In this document: positions 25,476 to 34,675 of the stretch, piece by piece
Layout: each line of letters begins with the position of its first letter
How positions within the stretch are numbered: position 1 is the first letter of the stretch
From: Blastopirellula sp.
GTDB lineage: Bacteria; Planctomycetota; Planctomycetia; Pirellulales; Pirellulaceae
Reading direction: 5' to 3'
Assembly (NCBI GenBank): GCA_002733575.1
Contig: NVWB01000026.1
Span: 1-49,818, forward strand
DNA: 49,818 bases
The notes under the pieces: generated by a model
Database searches by the model: none
Told to the model about the DNA's origin: nothing
The model's input: only the letters and a program-made list of their open reading frames with translations
Program-made: the position numbers and the translations under genes

Positions 25476-27029
25476 CTATTCATCTAGCATCAGGTTCACT
25501 TCTTTACTCCAAGCCTCTAGCGTAATAGCTTCGGGTTGAGAACTACGTCCGACTAACATTCGTTCGGCTTCGGAGAGTGGTGTTCCATCGGCAACCGCTT
25601 TCTTGATCATCTCTTTGGAATAGGGCTCTGATTTGAGTCGAAGATTGGGTGCCCCGCGTTTTGTGGCATCTCCCATTGATTGTGTTTGCTGATAGATGTC
25701 TGCCAAAATTGTATCCAGGCTCTCAGGCGTTTCTGGAACATCAAGCGTGACGACATCTTTTTGATTCAGTAACCACTGCGGTTCACCAGCTTTCTTACGG
25801 GCTTCTGCCCATTTGCCGCGGGTGTGGATCGAAAATCCAACGGGTAGCTTACCAGGTTCTTTTTCCCAAGCTTTGGTTTTGCGAAGAAGTATCCATTGAT
25901 AGTCGATTCCATCACGCTGCCAATAAGCAAGTGTCAAAGGTCGCATTCCATTAATCCAGCTATGGTCTTCTGCTCGTCGACCGTTGCTCATCCAGGTGAA
26001 TGATCCGTAGACCTGATGTCCTAAGTGATTTGAATCAATTTTTCCAAAGCGATTAATTACCTCTTGCGATGCCCGACTGGTCGAAAGAACAAACACCGAG
26101 TCCTCATCAACTCGACGTACTTCGTGAATACCGAGAATAATGCCAAGTCGTTCGGCAGTTACGTCAGCGTCTTTTAGATCAAATGCACTGAGTGGCGCGG
26201 TTCGATCAATGAGACGTGCATCCGTGGGGAAGTTGGCCGTCAGTCGATCCGCAGGGATGGGCACGTTGTAACGCATGTCGACGCGTTCGTCGAGCTTCCA
26301 GGTATTCTCGACGTTGACCTGCTCATCAAACCGGATTAATCGATTTTGCTCATCGAGCCAAAAAATATAGCGTATCTTGGGTGATAGGCTTTCTAAACTA
26401 GCAACTAAGGCACGGCATTTGATGTCGTCAATCTTAAGGTCTAGAGTTGGATCTCTTTTCGCTTTGAATCGATCAAGGGCTTCAAGTGGTCTTAGGAATT
26501 CTTCGATCCCACCAACTGGATCGCGGCTGGGGCCTTTGATCACGGTGTTGGTGTCTGATCGATAATGCCACTCAAATTGACCATCATCTAGACGCACTTC
26601 TTGTCGCCCATTCCAGTGTTCGACTTCTCGCACACCTTTCTTGCTGTCATACCAGACTTCTGCAGCATTGTTTTGAACTTCATTATCGTCATACATCGAA
26701 GCCGTGGCATGCACCGTTTGTGCTTTACGTACTGCTGCTATAGCTTGAGCATAAAGTGATTGTTGATTCCCCAGTGATGCAACAAGGGCAAATCCTGCCA
26801 CTAAAACTGCAACACATAAACTCAAGGCAACCGCTAATCGAATCGACGAACTTGGTAGCCAGCGACTTCTTAGACTCACCGGCACAGGTGTCTCGCTGAG
26901 TTCTTGCCATTGCGCTCGCATGCCTTGGCGAAGCCGTTCTTGCACTTCATCGCTAGGGCTATTCTCTCTCAAAGCAATCATACCATCGTCAACCAAAGTA
27001 GTAGGTCGGTTATTGGAAGAATCGTTCAT
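25476..27029 (-). CDS. Putative anti-sigma factor with large extracytoplasmic domain
   Basis: A 517-residue protein: a cytoplasmic N-terminal part of about 60 residues, one membrane helix (LAVALSLCVAVLVAGFALVA, about 65-85) and about 430 residues outside. This is the layout of a membrane anti-sigma factor. Its ATG overlaps the stop of the ECF sigma gene by one base (TGATG), so the two are coupled. The external domain has no family I recognise (EVWYDSKKGVREVEHWNG; FWLDEQNRLIRFDE resembles outer-membrane-lipoprotein-sorting LolA-like folds). No zinc-binding HxxxCxxC motif is seen. Confidence 0.7.
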   Translation of the reverse strand: MNDSSNNRPTTLVDDGMIALRENSPSDEVQERLRQGMRAQWQELSETPVPVSLRSRWLPSSSIRLAVALSLCVAVLVAGFALVASLGNQQSLYAQAIAAVRKAQTVHATASMYDDNEVQNNAAEVWYDSKKGVREVEHWNGRQEVRLDDGQFEWHYRSDTNTVIKGPSRDPVGGIEEFLRPLEALDRFKAKRDPTLDLKIDDIKCRALVASLESLSPKIRYIFWLDEQNRLIRFDEQVNVENTWKLDERVDMRYNVPIPADRLTANFPTDARLIDRTAPLSAFDLKDADVTAERLGIILGIHEVRRVDEDSVFVLSTSRASQEVINRFGKIDSNHLGHQVYGSFTWMSNGRRAEDHSWINGMRPLTLAYWQRDGIDYQWILLRKTKAWEKEPGKLPVGFSIHTRGKWAEARKKAGEPQWLLNQKDVVTLDVPETPESLDTILADIYQQTQSMGDATKRGAPNLRLKSEPYSKEMIKKAVADGTPLSEAERMLVGRSSQPEAITLEAWSKEVNLMLDE

Positions 27030-27547
27030 CAGTGACTCCTTTGAGAGAAAGGTTGTAAATCGGCAAGACGTTCTTGTAACTTTTCGCGTCCACGCTTTAC
27101 ATGGACACGAGCGGTGGCTTCGCTGCAGCCCATTGCTTCCGAGATTTCAGCGTAAGGCATTTCTTCAACTAGACGTAGAAGTATTGCCTGGGCCTGTTTA
27201 GGGCTCAGTAAAGAAATTTCTTCCAGAAGCCTCCGCTTTAACTCTTCAGCTTGAGCTTTTGAATCAGCAGAAGTATGGTCAGCAACGAGCCATTCCGGGA
27301 GAGTCTTTGTACGTTGCACTTTACGCTTGCGAAGTTGGTCGTATGCCGCATTGAGTACAATCCTCAGCATCCATGCCGTTGAATTCGCGTGTGTCTCAAG
27401 GGTCTGGCGATTCTTCCAGATGCGAGTCAATGCGTCTTGAATTGCATCGTTCACGTCGGCTTCGTTACTGAGTACTCGCCACGCCGCAGCGATCAGCTTC
27501 GCCTCGTTCGGTTCGATATAGCGTTGATAGGTGGCATCGTCAGGCAT
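27029..27547 (-). CDS. ECF-type RNA polymerase sigma factor
   Basis: A 172-residue sigma factor with region 2 (EADVNDAIQDALTRIWKN; STAWMLRIVLNAAYDQLRKR) and region 4 (LSPKQAQAILLRLVEEMPYAEISEAMGC then SEATARVHVKRGREKL), given in parts, and no regions 1 or 3. It lies immediately upstream of the membrane protein, its likely anti-sigma factor. The promoters it reads cannot be told from the window. Confidence 0.9.
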   Translation of the reverse strand: MPDDATYQRYIEPNEAKLIAAAWRVLSNEADVNDAIQDALTRIWKNRQTLETHANSTAWMLRIVLNAAYDQLRKRKVQRTKTLPEWLVADHTSADSKAQAEELKRRLLEEISLLSPKQAQAILLRLVEEMPYAEISEAMGCSEATARVHVKRGREKLQERLADLQPFSQRSH

Positions 27548-27627
27548 ACAGTTCCTCCTCAGGGCTTATACTGTTATAGACGCGGAGGGGCTGCAATACG
27601 TTTACAAGAGAATTCTTGAATCTAGAA

Positions 27628-28149
27628 TTACTTTCCTTTTTTCTTCGCCAGCTTCACAATGGCATCAAATTCTGCCTTGCGGACTGGTTGCACTGAGAGC
27701 CGCGAGCCTTTGCGTAGTAGCTCGATATTGTCGCAAGCTTTTAGGCTGGCCACATCTTCGCGGGTCAGCGATTCTTCAAAGATGTCTTGCAGTTGAATAT
27801 CGACCATAAACCACCGCGGATTATCGGGCGAGCTTTTGGCGTCGTAATGTTTGTCGTTCTTGTCCCACGAGGTGAAGTCAGGGTAGCTCTCTTTAACAAT
27901 CACCGCGGTGCCTGCCACGCAAGGTGGTTTGGCGTTGGAATGATAGAACAACACCTCGTCACCAATTTTCATATCGTCTCGCATAAAATTACGCGCCTGA
28001 TAGTTGCGCACGCCATCCCAATGGGTCGTCTGTGTGGTTTCATTCGCCAAATCATGAATCGAATAACAACTCGGCTCTGTCTTCATCAACCAGAATTGTT
28101 TGGTGCGTTTGCCTGTGGATGGTTTAGCGGTGGTTTTCTTTTTGGCCAT
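27628..28149 (-). CDS. EVE domain protein
   Basis: A 173-residue protein of the EVE (PUA-like) family: KQFWLMKTEPSCYSIHDL, WDGVRNYQARNFMRDD, GDEVLFYHSN and CVAGTAVIVKESYPD are the family's blocks. EVE domains bind modified bases in RNA or DNA. The stand-alone form here is the standard bacterial type, with a Lys-rich N-terminus (AKKKTTAKPSTGKRTK) suited to nucleic acid. It is monocistronic. Confidence 0.9.
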   Translation of the reverse strand: MAKKKTTAKPSTGKRTKQFWLMKTEPSCYSIHDLANETTQTTHWDGVRNYQARNFMRDDMKIGDEVLFYHSNAKPPCVAGTAVIVKESYPDFTSWDKNDKHYDAKSSPDNPRWFMVDIQLQDIFEESLTREDVASLKACDNIELLRKGSRLSVQPVRKAEFDAIVKLAKKKGK

Positions 28150-28634
28150 GATGCGTGAGGGTTCGTTTGTTTTAAGGGGTGGTGGTTGTTACTAGAGTTC
28201 TGCAATTCAAGTCATTGGTGTATTTGCCCAGATTTTCACTAGACAATATACTATCTGTTTGACTTCGAGAATCACCTGTCATCTGTTTTATATAAAGTGA
28301 ATGATTAGAAGAGTTTAGAGCGACTGCAAGCGGAACTCAATCCTTATGGTGCATCAATTCTGTTACAAAAATGAGCAGTGCTGATAAACGATTGAGTTTT
28401 CGTTCGGTTTTTGTGTTTACTTCTAGTATTCAGGTGTCAATTGCAGTCATTCTTAATAATTCTAGTATTTTTGAGATTTCCCACATTTTCTGTGGTCAAC
28501 CCAATTCTAAATGGGTAGGATAGTGAGAAGTGTGACTCTGGGCAGAGTCGCACGGTTCTTCGCAGGGGGGGACTTCGGTTAAGTTTATTTCTTAATATCA
28601 CCTTGAGATTACTTTCATTGCAACCGAGTTTATC
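28150..28634. other. Intergenic region upstream of the PEP-CTERM gene
   Basis: A 485-base gap between divergent genes with no protein gene I can support. It contains the 34-base hairpin described separately, about 60 bases upstream of the next ATG, and otherwise AT-rich sequence. Confidence 0.4.
28527..28560 (+). other. 34-base hairpin resembling group II intron domain V
   Basis: The stem GTGTGACTCT/AGAGTCGCAC (one T-G wobble) closes a GGGC loop, flanked by AGAA and GGTTCT, followed by a run of seven G about six bases later. Length, the terminal CACGGTTCT and the G run recall the 3' end of bacterial group II introns, but the catalytic AGC triad of domain V is not seen and no intron body or reverse transcriptase is present. 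Confidence 0.3.
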
Positions 28635-29876
28635 ATGAAAAATCAATCACAAATCCAACGCACTCTCTTAATTACAACTTGCATCGTGTTCGCTGGCTGT
28701 CTGACCGCTACTGCGGGTACAATTCCTCCACCGAATCCAAATATTGAATACCTCACCATTATTCATGATGCAGTGACTGGAGACGATGCAAATATACGAG
28801 ATCCTACCGATGATGATACCAAGGATAACGGTGGAAGGTTTGAGGTTGGTAACATGGTCTATTGGGATGTTGATAAGTTTCAGCCTGGAGGTGGAACGCA
28901 ACGCGCTGATGATTATGGCAATGAGACTTATGAACGTCCGACGGATTCGGACTACTACATACATAATGATTCAGGAGACAATCAACGATTTGCTGCGGAG
29001 ACCAATTTCTACGAAAATCTAGATATCGTTACTGCTGGTGTAGCTATCGACGATATTTATCTTTATGTTCAGATCAATCTATTCGGTGAGTACACTGAGA
29101 ATAATTCTGGAGAACGACAACGTGAAGGTTTGGCATATAATTATGGTTTTCGAATTGGGGTTGGAGAAATAGGGGAAGACCCAGATACGTACCCCAATGG
29201 AGGTCACTTGATTCGAGCTGTGGGGCCTGCAAATAAAGACTCTAATCCCAGTTCATGGGCATTGAACGCCAGTACGGACATTTACCTAGATGCCGATGCT
29301 GCCGATGCAGCAAACTCTGGTATTACTAAAACTGAGCAGTCTGATCCAGGGGAAAAAGCGGGAAATGGTTATGATTTAGAAATAGCAGCTGATGGAGTTG
29401 GAAAAAAAAATGATAAAGGTCCCTTCAAGGTGGACGGCGACGAGGTTCTATATACACGTTTAGTTGAGGATACAACGCCAGAAAATCATTATATAGATAA
29501 TAATATCATTGTAGATAATTCAATAATTGAATTTGCAGTGAACTATAGCATGCTTGGGTATACGAGAGCAGAGTTGGAAAGCGAAAGACTCTTTCTTCTA
29601 TTTGAAGCACATCAAACCCAGTCAGTGGGCAATTACTTTTGGAATGATCAATCAACCGAAAAAGAAGCAGGAACTCCAAACTATGATTTAGCAATTGATG
29701 ACGCTTATGGCTTCGATAGTGGTGGTCTTGAAAGCATCTATGAACTTGACACCTTAAGATTTGGTGGATTTAAAAGTGACGTTGTACCTGAGCCAGCATC
29801 AATTGCTGTATGGAGTTTGTTGAGCATTTTGGGATTGGGTTATTCAAAACGTCGAAAGAAAGCGATGGCGAACTAA
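28635..29876 (+). CDS. PEP-CTERM sorting-signal exported protein
   Basis: A 413-residue secreted protein: signal peptide LLITTCIVFAGCLTATAG, a long acidic beta-rich body, and a C-terminal tripartite signal (VPEPASIAVW, hydrophobic SLLSILGLGY, then SKRRKKAMAN). PEP-CTERM proteins are handled by an exosortase, not in this window, and placed on the cell surface or in the matrix. The body (GNMVYWDVDKFQPGGG; DDIYLYVQINLFGEY) has no recognised domain. Its AT-rich codons and many Asp/Asn differ from its neighbours. Confidence 0.85.
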   Translation: MKNQSQIQRTLLITTCIVFAGCLTATAGTIPPPNPNIEYLTIIHDAVTGDDANIRDPTDDDTKDNGGRFEVGNMVYWDVDKFQPGGGTQRADDYGNETYERPTDSDYYIHNDSGDNQRFAAETNFYENLDIVTAGVAIDDIYLYVQINLFGEYTENNSGERQREGLAYNYGFRIGVGEIGEDPDTYPNGGHLIRAVGPANKDSNPSSWALNASTDIYLDADAADAANSGITKTEQSDPGEKAGNGYDLEIAADGVGKKNDKGPFKVDGDEVLYTRLVEDTTPENHYIDNNIIVDNSIIEFAVNYSMLGYTRAELESERLFLLFEAHQTQSVGNYFWNDQSTEKEAGTPNYDLAIDDAYGFDSGGLESIYELDTLRFGGFKSDVVPEPASIAVWSLLSILGLGYSKRRKKAMAN

Positions 29877-29930
29877 GTTGACTGATTATCGAGCCTGCTT
29901 GACCTCAACCTAGTCCTGCCACACTTCTGC

Positions 29931-30758
29931 CTAACATTCAAACTGAATGATCCGATTCCCGGCAAAGAACCCAGCATGGGCAATTGCTTTTTGGGCAGCG
30001 ATGTTTGTTGCTTCGGTAGAGCAAATCGGCTTCAGCCCTTGGGCTTCGGTTTGTGTGGCCAGTTGTTTTAGAATTTGCGTGGCGAGTCCTTGGCCACGTT
30101 CTGGCTCAGCAACGATTACACCCAAGTCGGCATAACTAGTTTGGTATTGGTCGTAGCCGCGGATCTCGCCGGTGGCGATCAACTGGCCTGCTCGCCAAAG
30201 TCCCAATAATTCTTGACGGGCAATCAAGTTTCCGTAATAGCTAGCCAGCCAAGACTCCGGGGCACCAATCGCGGTGTGGGCAAATTGAATGGCTTCGCTT
30301 AGTTGCTCGGAAGTGATGGGCGTGAGTGGTAATGTTTCTTCCGATGACTGACGGTTAGAGTTTTCCGAAAGATTGTCTCGCTGATACATCAAAGCGTTCA
30401 CTTTGAATGTTGGGAAGTGATCGAGACAAAGCGACAAAAACTGAGGCTCGGCCGTACTGACAAAGGCCCCGCTGATTTTTCCCATTGCCGAATGCTGTTG
30501 CCGCAACATCGCTTCAAACAACGCAGCCGATTGGTGCTGGTGAATCGGCGATAAATAGAACTGCAATAAATGGCCTTGTTCGTCAACGCAGCAATAGCCG
30601 ACTAGTTGCTCGTTTACATAGAATCCAAAATGCGCGGCCAGCGGAACGAACCCACAGAGCCACATGCCATCCAGCGGAGCCGTGGCCTGATCAATATACT
30701 GCTGCTTCAGCGTACCTAACACATCAAGCGATTCGAGTTTTGCGATGTCGATTGTCAT
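29931..30758 (-). CDS. GNAT N-acetyltransferase
   Basis: A 275-residue protein with two GNAT-like halves. The C-terminal half has the acetyl-CoA signature (DLGVIVAEPERGQGLATQIL, with RGQGLA) followed by CSTEATNIAAQKAIAHAGF, a normal GNAT ending. The N-terminal half (GFYVNEQLVGYCCVDEQGHLLQFYL) looks like a degenerate GNAT that lacks the Q/R-x-x-G-x-A motif. Substrate unknown. It lies four bases from the stop side of the TetR gene's end and is probably in its operon, so may be controlled by it. Confidence 0.82.
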   Translation of the reverse strand: MTIDIAKLESLDVLGTLKQQYIDQATAPLDGMWLCGFVPLAAHFGFYVNEQLVGYCCVDEQGHLLQFYLSPIHQHQSAALFEAMLRQQHSAMGKISGAFVSTAEPQFLSLCLDHFPTFKVNALMYQRDNLSENSNRQSSEETLPLTPITSEQLSEAIQFAHTAIGAPESWLASYYGNLIARQELLGLWRAGQLIATGEIRGYDQYQTSYADLGVIVAEPERGQGLATQILKQLATQTEAQGLKPICSTEATNIAAQKAIAHAGFFAGNRIIQFEC

Positions 30759-30762
30759 TGGG

Positions 30763-31335
30763 TTAGTTACCTTCAGGTGGACTGCAAAGCTCTTTGGCTG
30801 CTTGCATCAGCAAGGGCTTCATTGAGATGAGTGGATAGTTTTCGTAAATAGACAGGTAATGCAAAGCAACCCCGTCTAACATCGCTAAAAACAGGCGGGC
30901 TTTGTTTTTGGCACCAGACGCATTGGCTTGCTTGAACCAGCCGGTCAACATCTTCAATAAGGACTTGGCCCTTTGTTGTTGTGGTTGACTGACAACTTTT
31001 TTCAACTCCGGCATCAGCATTAACGTCAGCTGCAATTTCAGAAATGTCTTTTCCGTTTTTAAAAAATGAAAATAGTGATCAATAAACTGAGAAAGAGAAT
31101 CTTCCACCGATTCGCCAGGGTCTAATGTCTGAGCGACTGACTCCATGCGTGTGGTGGTCTCTTCAATGAGCCCTGCTAGTAATTCTTCTTTGCTATTGAA
31201 GTAGTTGTAAACCAGTCCCTTAGAGACGCCCGCTTCTGCCGTGATTTGTTCTACAGTCGTGGCAAAGTAGCCTTGCGATTCAAACAACTTCATCGCCGCA
31301 TTAAAAAGTTTTTGCTTTCCCTTTTGTGGTCTCAT
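30763..31335 (-). CDS. TetR/AcrR family transcriptional regulator
   Basis: A 190-residue regulator with a TetR HTH (MKLFESQGYFATTVEQITAE then AGVSKGLVYNYFNSKEELLAG) and a helical ligand domain. It ends four bases before the start of the GNAT gene, which follows it in the same direction. A perfect palindrome 38 bases upstream of its ATG is the probable operator. The usual model is self-repression relieved by a small ligand; the ligand is unknown. Confidence 0.88.
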   Translation of the reverse strand: MRPQKGKQKLFNAAMKLFESQGYFATTVEQITAEAGVSKGLVYNYFNSKEELLAGLIEETTTRMESVAQTLDPGESVEDSLSQFIDHYFHFLKTEKTFLKLQLTLMLMPELKKVVSQPQQQRAKSLLKMLTGWFKQANASGAKNKARLFLAMLDGVALHYLSIYENYPLISMKPLLMQAAKELCSPPEGN

Positions 31336-31372
31336 GCTTGTTTTCTCAATATCGGGTTTCTTGCTCTTGTCC

Positions 31373-31398
31373 TTTAACTGACTGTGTGGTCAGTTAAA
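31373..31398. promoter_or_regulatory. TetR operator palindrome
   Basis: TTTAACTGAC, six bases (TGTGTG), then GTCAGTTAAA: 10-base perfect arms, directly upstream of the TetR gene. The TGAC...GTCA core is typical for TetR operators. Confidence 0.8.
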
Positions 31399-31842
31399 GA
31401 ATAGTGAATTGTGTGTCGGATGTCAATTGATGATCAACTAGATTCACATACCAATTGCTACCCCCACCCACAAATCCCATTTATACTCAACTACAATAAA
31501 TACCTATTCAATCCCCTTTTTTAAAAGCTTTCGTGTACAGCGAGCTTTGGTTTTAGTAATCGATGATTGATGGTGCGGGGCATTTTTGGGGCTGTAGGGG
31601 AATATGTGGTTCGCGACGCTGGCTTTGAATCATTGGGCTACGCAGTCGAAATTGGTTGAGCGATGTGTTATGACTAAGTTATCTACCAAAAGCAGCTTGC
31701 GTTCACGTCGAGAAATTGTCTGTTTTTGGAACTACTGAAACAGCCCAATCAGTCGAAGTGGTTGCACGCCGCCAAGACTGCTGCGTCTACTTCAATGCCG
31801 ACGCCTGGACTTCTGTAACCCCCTTTCCTTGGAGATAGAAAA
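31399..31842. other. Intergenic region, nothing recognised
   Basis: Divergent gap between the TetR gene and the Arg/Asp-rich protein gene. No coding stretch, repeat or clear hairpin was seen. A TTGGAGATAG ribosome site lies at its right end. Confidence 0.4.
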
Positions 31843-32640
31843 ATGACCCTATTAAATCGAGTACGTCGCGGACTTGGCGTTCGTGCCACTGCCGAAGGCA
31901 ATCGTATTTGGCCGGTTAGTTTGCTACTGGTTGCATTGCCGCTGGCCTTGGTGATGATTTCCACCGGCTATGTTCCCTGGAACAATGGCCAAGCGGTCGC
32001 CGATGAAGAACGCGAACGTGAAGGCGACAGAGACCGCCCACGTGCTGAACGAGAACGCGAAGGAGACCGTGATCGACCCGATGCCCGTCGCGAAGGTGAT
32101 CGTGACAGACCCGATGCTCGCCGCGAAGGTGATCGAGATCGTCCGCGACCCGATGGCCCACCACGCGAAAGCGACCGATTTCGTCCACCGCCACGCGATG
32201 GCGACCGACCATCACGGCCAGAGATGCCTTCGGAAGAAGCGTTGAAAAACATGAGCCCTACTGAACGTCAGATGTTCAAAGCCATCATTGTGTTACGCCA
32301 TGAAATGGACTTAATGCGTCGCCAAATGAACGAAATGCGGCATCACATGGAACGCATGCGACAAGGGCCACCGCCACGCCGCGAAGATGGTCGACCAGGC
32401 TTTGATGGACGGCCGCCAAGAGATGGAGATCGTTTGCCGCGCGAACCAGATGGTCCACAGCGTGAGAGCGACCGTCCACGTTTCGATGGACCTCCGCCTC
32501 GTGGAGGAGACCGCCCTGGTCCACCGCGAGAACGTGATGGAGATCGACCACGCCCAGAAGCCAAGCGTGATGGAGAACGCAAACAAGAAGGCGAAAAACG
32601 GGATGAGCCAAAACGCCCTAGTCTTGATGTTGATAACTAA
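31843..32640 (+). CDS. Arg/Asp/Glu/Pro-rich repeat protein with one membrane segment
   Basis: A 265-residue protein: a basic N-terminus, one hydrophobic helix (PVSLLLVALPLALVMISTGY), then low-complexity repeats of the REGDRDRPDAR kind, a short helical block in the middle (MSPTERQMFKAIIVLRHEMD and MRRQMNEMRHHMERM), and more repeats with PPPRDGDRPR. The ATG at 31843 has TTGGAGATAG upstream. The alternation of charges suggests a disordered, self-associating tail held at the membrane. No family assigned; the middle helix could be a coiled-coil oligomeriser. Confidence 0.72.
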   Translation: MTLLNRVRRGLGVRATAEGNRIWPVSLLLVALPLALVMISTGYVPWNNGQAVADEEREREGDRDRPRAEREREGDRDRPDARREGDRDRPDARREGDRDRPRPDGPPRESDRFRPPPRDGDRPSRPEMPSEEALKNMSPTERQMFKAIIVLRHEMDLMRRQMNEMRHHMERMRQGPPPRREDGRPGFDGRPPRDGDRLPREPDGPQRESDRPRFDGPPPRGGDRPGPPRERDGDRPRPEAKRDGERKQEGEKRDEPKRPSLDVDN

Positions 32641-32692
32641 GCGTAAAGCGATTGATAAAACACCCAACCATCTCAGTTGATGGTGTACTACA

Positions 32693-32718
32693 CACCGGCG
32701 GGCCTTGGCCTGCCGGTG
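32693..32718 (+). terminator. Rho-independent terminator
   Basis: CACCGGC-G-GGCC / GGCC-T-GCCGGTG hairpin with a two-base TT loop, followed by CTGTTTCTT, 53 bases after the charged-repeat gene. The remaining gap up to 33018 shows no gene. Confidence 0.7.
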
Positions 32719-33018
32719 CTGTTTCTTGCCGTGCATTTTCTCAATGCAGACTCATCCCCACGTAAACAGTGGTTTAGTTGTACAGGTTGTTTGGATCGAT
32801 CTATCTCTAGAGCATGGTTCGCTCGGTTCATAGCTCACCTTTGTGAAATTGGCAAATACAGCTAAGCCGTAACCGTTAGGCTGACGATGCCTATTAGTAT
32901 CTGGCAATGGATGTCGGAAAGAGTCAATCGGTGCGACTTGTATTGTTGGCCCATCAGTAAAATCACGGACGAGACTTCCCATTTCCTGCGTACAAAATGT
33001 GTGGATCGTCCCCCTGCT

Positions 33019-34575
33019 ATGGCTCAACCCAACCCCAGCTACTTAAAAATTCACCGTGAAGAACAACTCCAAGCAGAGCAACCTGTGGCGGAGTCGTTCC
33101 CCGGTTTTGCTGCAATGCAGTCTGCTATTGAGCAACTGACAGGTTGGCAAGTCGCTTACCAGCCTGTAACGCAAGCAGAACCGCTTGCTTCTTCAGATGG
33201 TTGGAATGTGCTCGACATTCATAATGCCGTGACAGGCCGATTGCTAATCAAACAGCAAAAGCCCATGTCGGCAGACAGCGAAGCTTTGGCTCGTCAATTT
33301 GCAGAAGGCATGGCCGCCACCATGACCGAGATGCAACGCTTGCGTACCTGTTTGTGGAAAAAAGAAGCCGAACTGGCAACCAATATCCCGTTCATCGTCC
33401 GGGACGAGGAAGCGCATATTGCCGAACGTCTGGAAGCGGTGTTGAGTTCTAGCTTGGAGGCCGTCGGCGGACATTCGGCCGCTTTGTATCTGCTAGATGA
33501 TTCGACTTCGTTTTTGAATTTACGCTCGGCCTGTAATCTTCCGCCCGAACGATTTTTAGAACCACCCCGCAACTTAGATAGTTCTCTTGCCGATTTAGAA
33601 GCACTCGCCGGACACGCCGTAGTACTAGAAGACACAAGCTTGCTGCCGCATTGGCGATGCCCTGAGTCGTATCCTTCAGCGGTCTGTATTCCGGTTTCCA
33701 CTTCGACCATGCCACTGGGCACCATGTGGGTCTTCTCCGATCATCGACGCGATTTTGATGAACGAGAAACCAACTTGCTCGAAGTCATCGCTGGTCGCAT
33801 AGCGGCAGAACTTGAACGCGAGATTTTACTTCAGTCAGAAACCGAATCACGACAACTACAACAACAGTTAGATATTGTTGCTACCCGGCAAAGCCACCAA
33901 CTTCCGAATATCAAACCGCTGGTTGATGGCTGGGACTTGGCTGCCTGGACTTCACAAGCCGAATCTGCCGGTGGCGATTTCCACGATTGGTCGATCCTCG
34001 AAGGGGGCCTGTTATCGGTCACCGTAGGCGATGCCGAAGGCCGACAACTTGATGCGGCCATGACAGCGACTTCCATCGCTAGTGCGGTGAAATCACACTC
34101 ACGCTACGCACACGATGCCGAACAATTGATTCACAGGGCCAACCACACCCTATGGACCACATCGGCCGGAGATCGATTTGCTTCGCTGGCTTATGCGGTG
34201 ATCGACCCGAGTATTGGTTCACTCGATGCGGCCCATGTCGGCAATATGCTAGGGCTACTCGTCAAACGAAACGGCGACTCCCAGCTTTGGGGCAAGACCG
34301 AGCTTTTAGGCACTTCGCCCGAGATCGATGCAGATCTAGCCAACCGAGTTATGGCCCCGAGCGACACCCTGGTATTACTCTCCTCTGGCGTCAAAAAAAG
34401 CTTATTAAAGGGAGCCGGATCAACGGCCATCGAGCAGTTGAGTGAAATCGTGCGAGAGCATCGAGAGCTTCCTTCCGAGAAAATAATTGCCGCAATCCGC
34501 GAACATATCGAAAAAGCAGGCTGTCCTGTAGCCAGAGATCAGACCGTTTTAGTCGTTCGTAGAAGACCCAACTAA
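33019..34575 (+). CDS. GAF domain, SpoIIE/PP2C-type phosphatase
   Basis: A 518-residue cytoplasmic signalling protein: an N-terminal region, a GAF sensor domain about residues 140-270 (LEAVLSSSLEAVGGHSAALYLLDD, then VCIPVSTSTMPLGTMWVF), a linker helix (ELEREILLQSETESRQLQQQ) and a C-terminal SpoIIE-like PP2C domain (AESAGGDFHDW, VGDAEGRQLDAAM, AHVGN). The first two metal-binding Asp are present, but the late TDG motif is SSG (LLSSGVKKS), so metal binding and activity are uncertain. ATG 33019 is taken as the start; the frame is open to 32887. Confidence 0.8.
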   Translation: MAQPNPSYLKIHREEQLQAEQPVAESFPGFAAMQSAIEQLTGWQVAYQPVTQAEPLASSDGWNVLDIHNAVTGRLLIKQQKPMSADSEALARQFAEGMAATMTEMQRLRTCLWKKEAELATNIPFIVRDEEAHIAERLEAVLSSSLEAVGGHSAALYLLDDSTSFLNLRSACNLPPERFLEPPRNLDSSLADLEALAGHAVVLEDTSLLPHWRCPESYPSAVCIPVSTSTMPLGTMWVFSDHRRDFDERETNLLEVIAGRIAAELEREILLQSETESRQLQQQLDIVATRQSHQLPNIKPLVDGWDLAAWTSQAESAGGDFHDWSILEGGLLSVTVGDAEGRQLDAAMTATSIASAVKSHSRYAHDAEQLIHRANHTLWTTSAGDRFASLAYAVIDPSIGSLDAAHVGNMLGLLVKRNGDSQLWGKTELLGTSPEIDADLANRVMAPSDTLVLLSSGVKKSLLKGAGSTAIEQLSEIVREHRELPSEKIIAAIREHIEKAGCPVARDQTVLVVRRRPN

Positions 34576-34599
34576 AAAAACGCCCGTTTTGACATCCCC

Positions 34600-34627
34600 T
34601 TGACGTCATCCCTCGTTTTTTTAGACT
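34600..34627 (+). promoter_or_regulatory. Candidate promoter of tRNA-Leu
   Basis: TTGACG (34600-34605), a 16-base spacer and TAGACT (34622-34627), about 50 bases before the tRNA. Fits a sigma-70 promoter; not more than plausible. Confidence 0.45.
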
Positions 34628-34675
34628 AAGTAGTTGCCAGGCCATTGGTTACAAACACCGGCGGCCAACAAGTAA

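Noticed and set aside
31916..32736. Several long ORFs antisense to or overlapping the charged-repeat gene
   Set aside because: They arise from biased repeats (GAC/CGA/CCA codons) and have no ribosome sites or recognisable folds.
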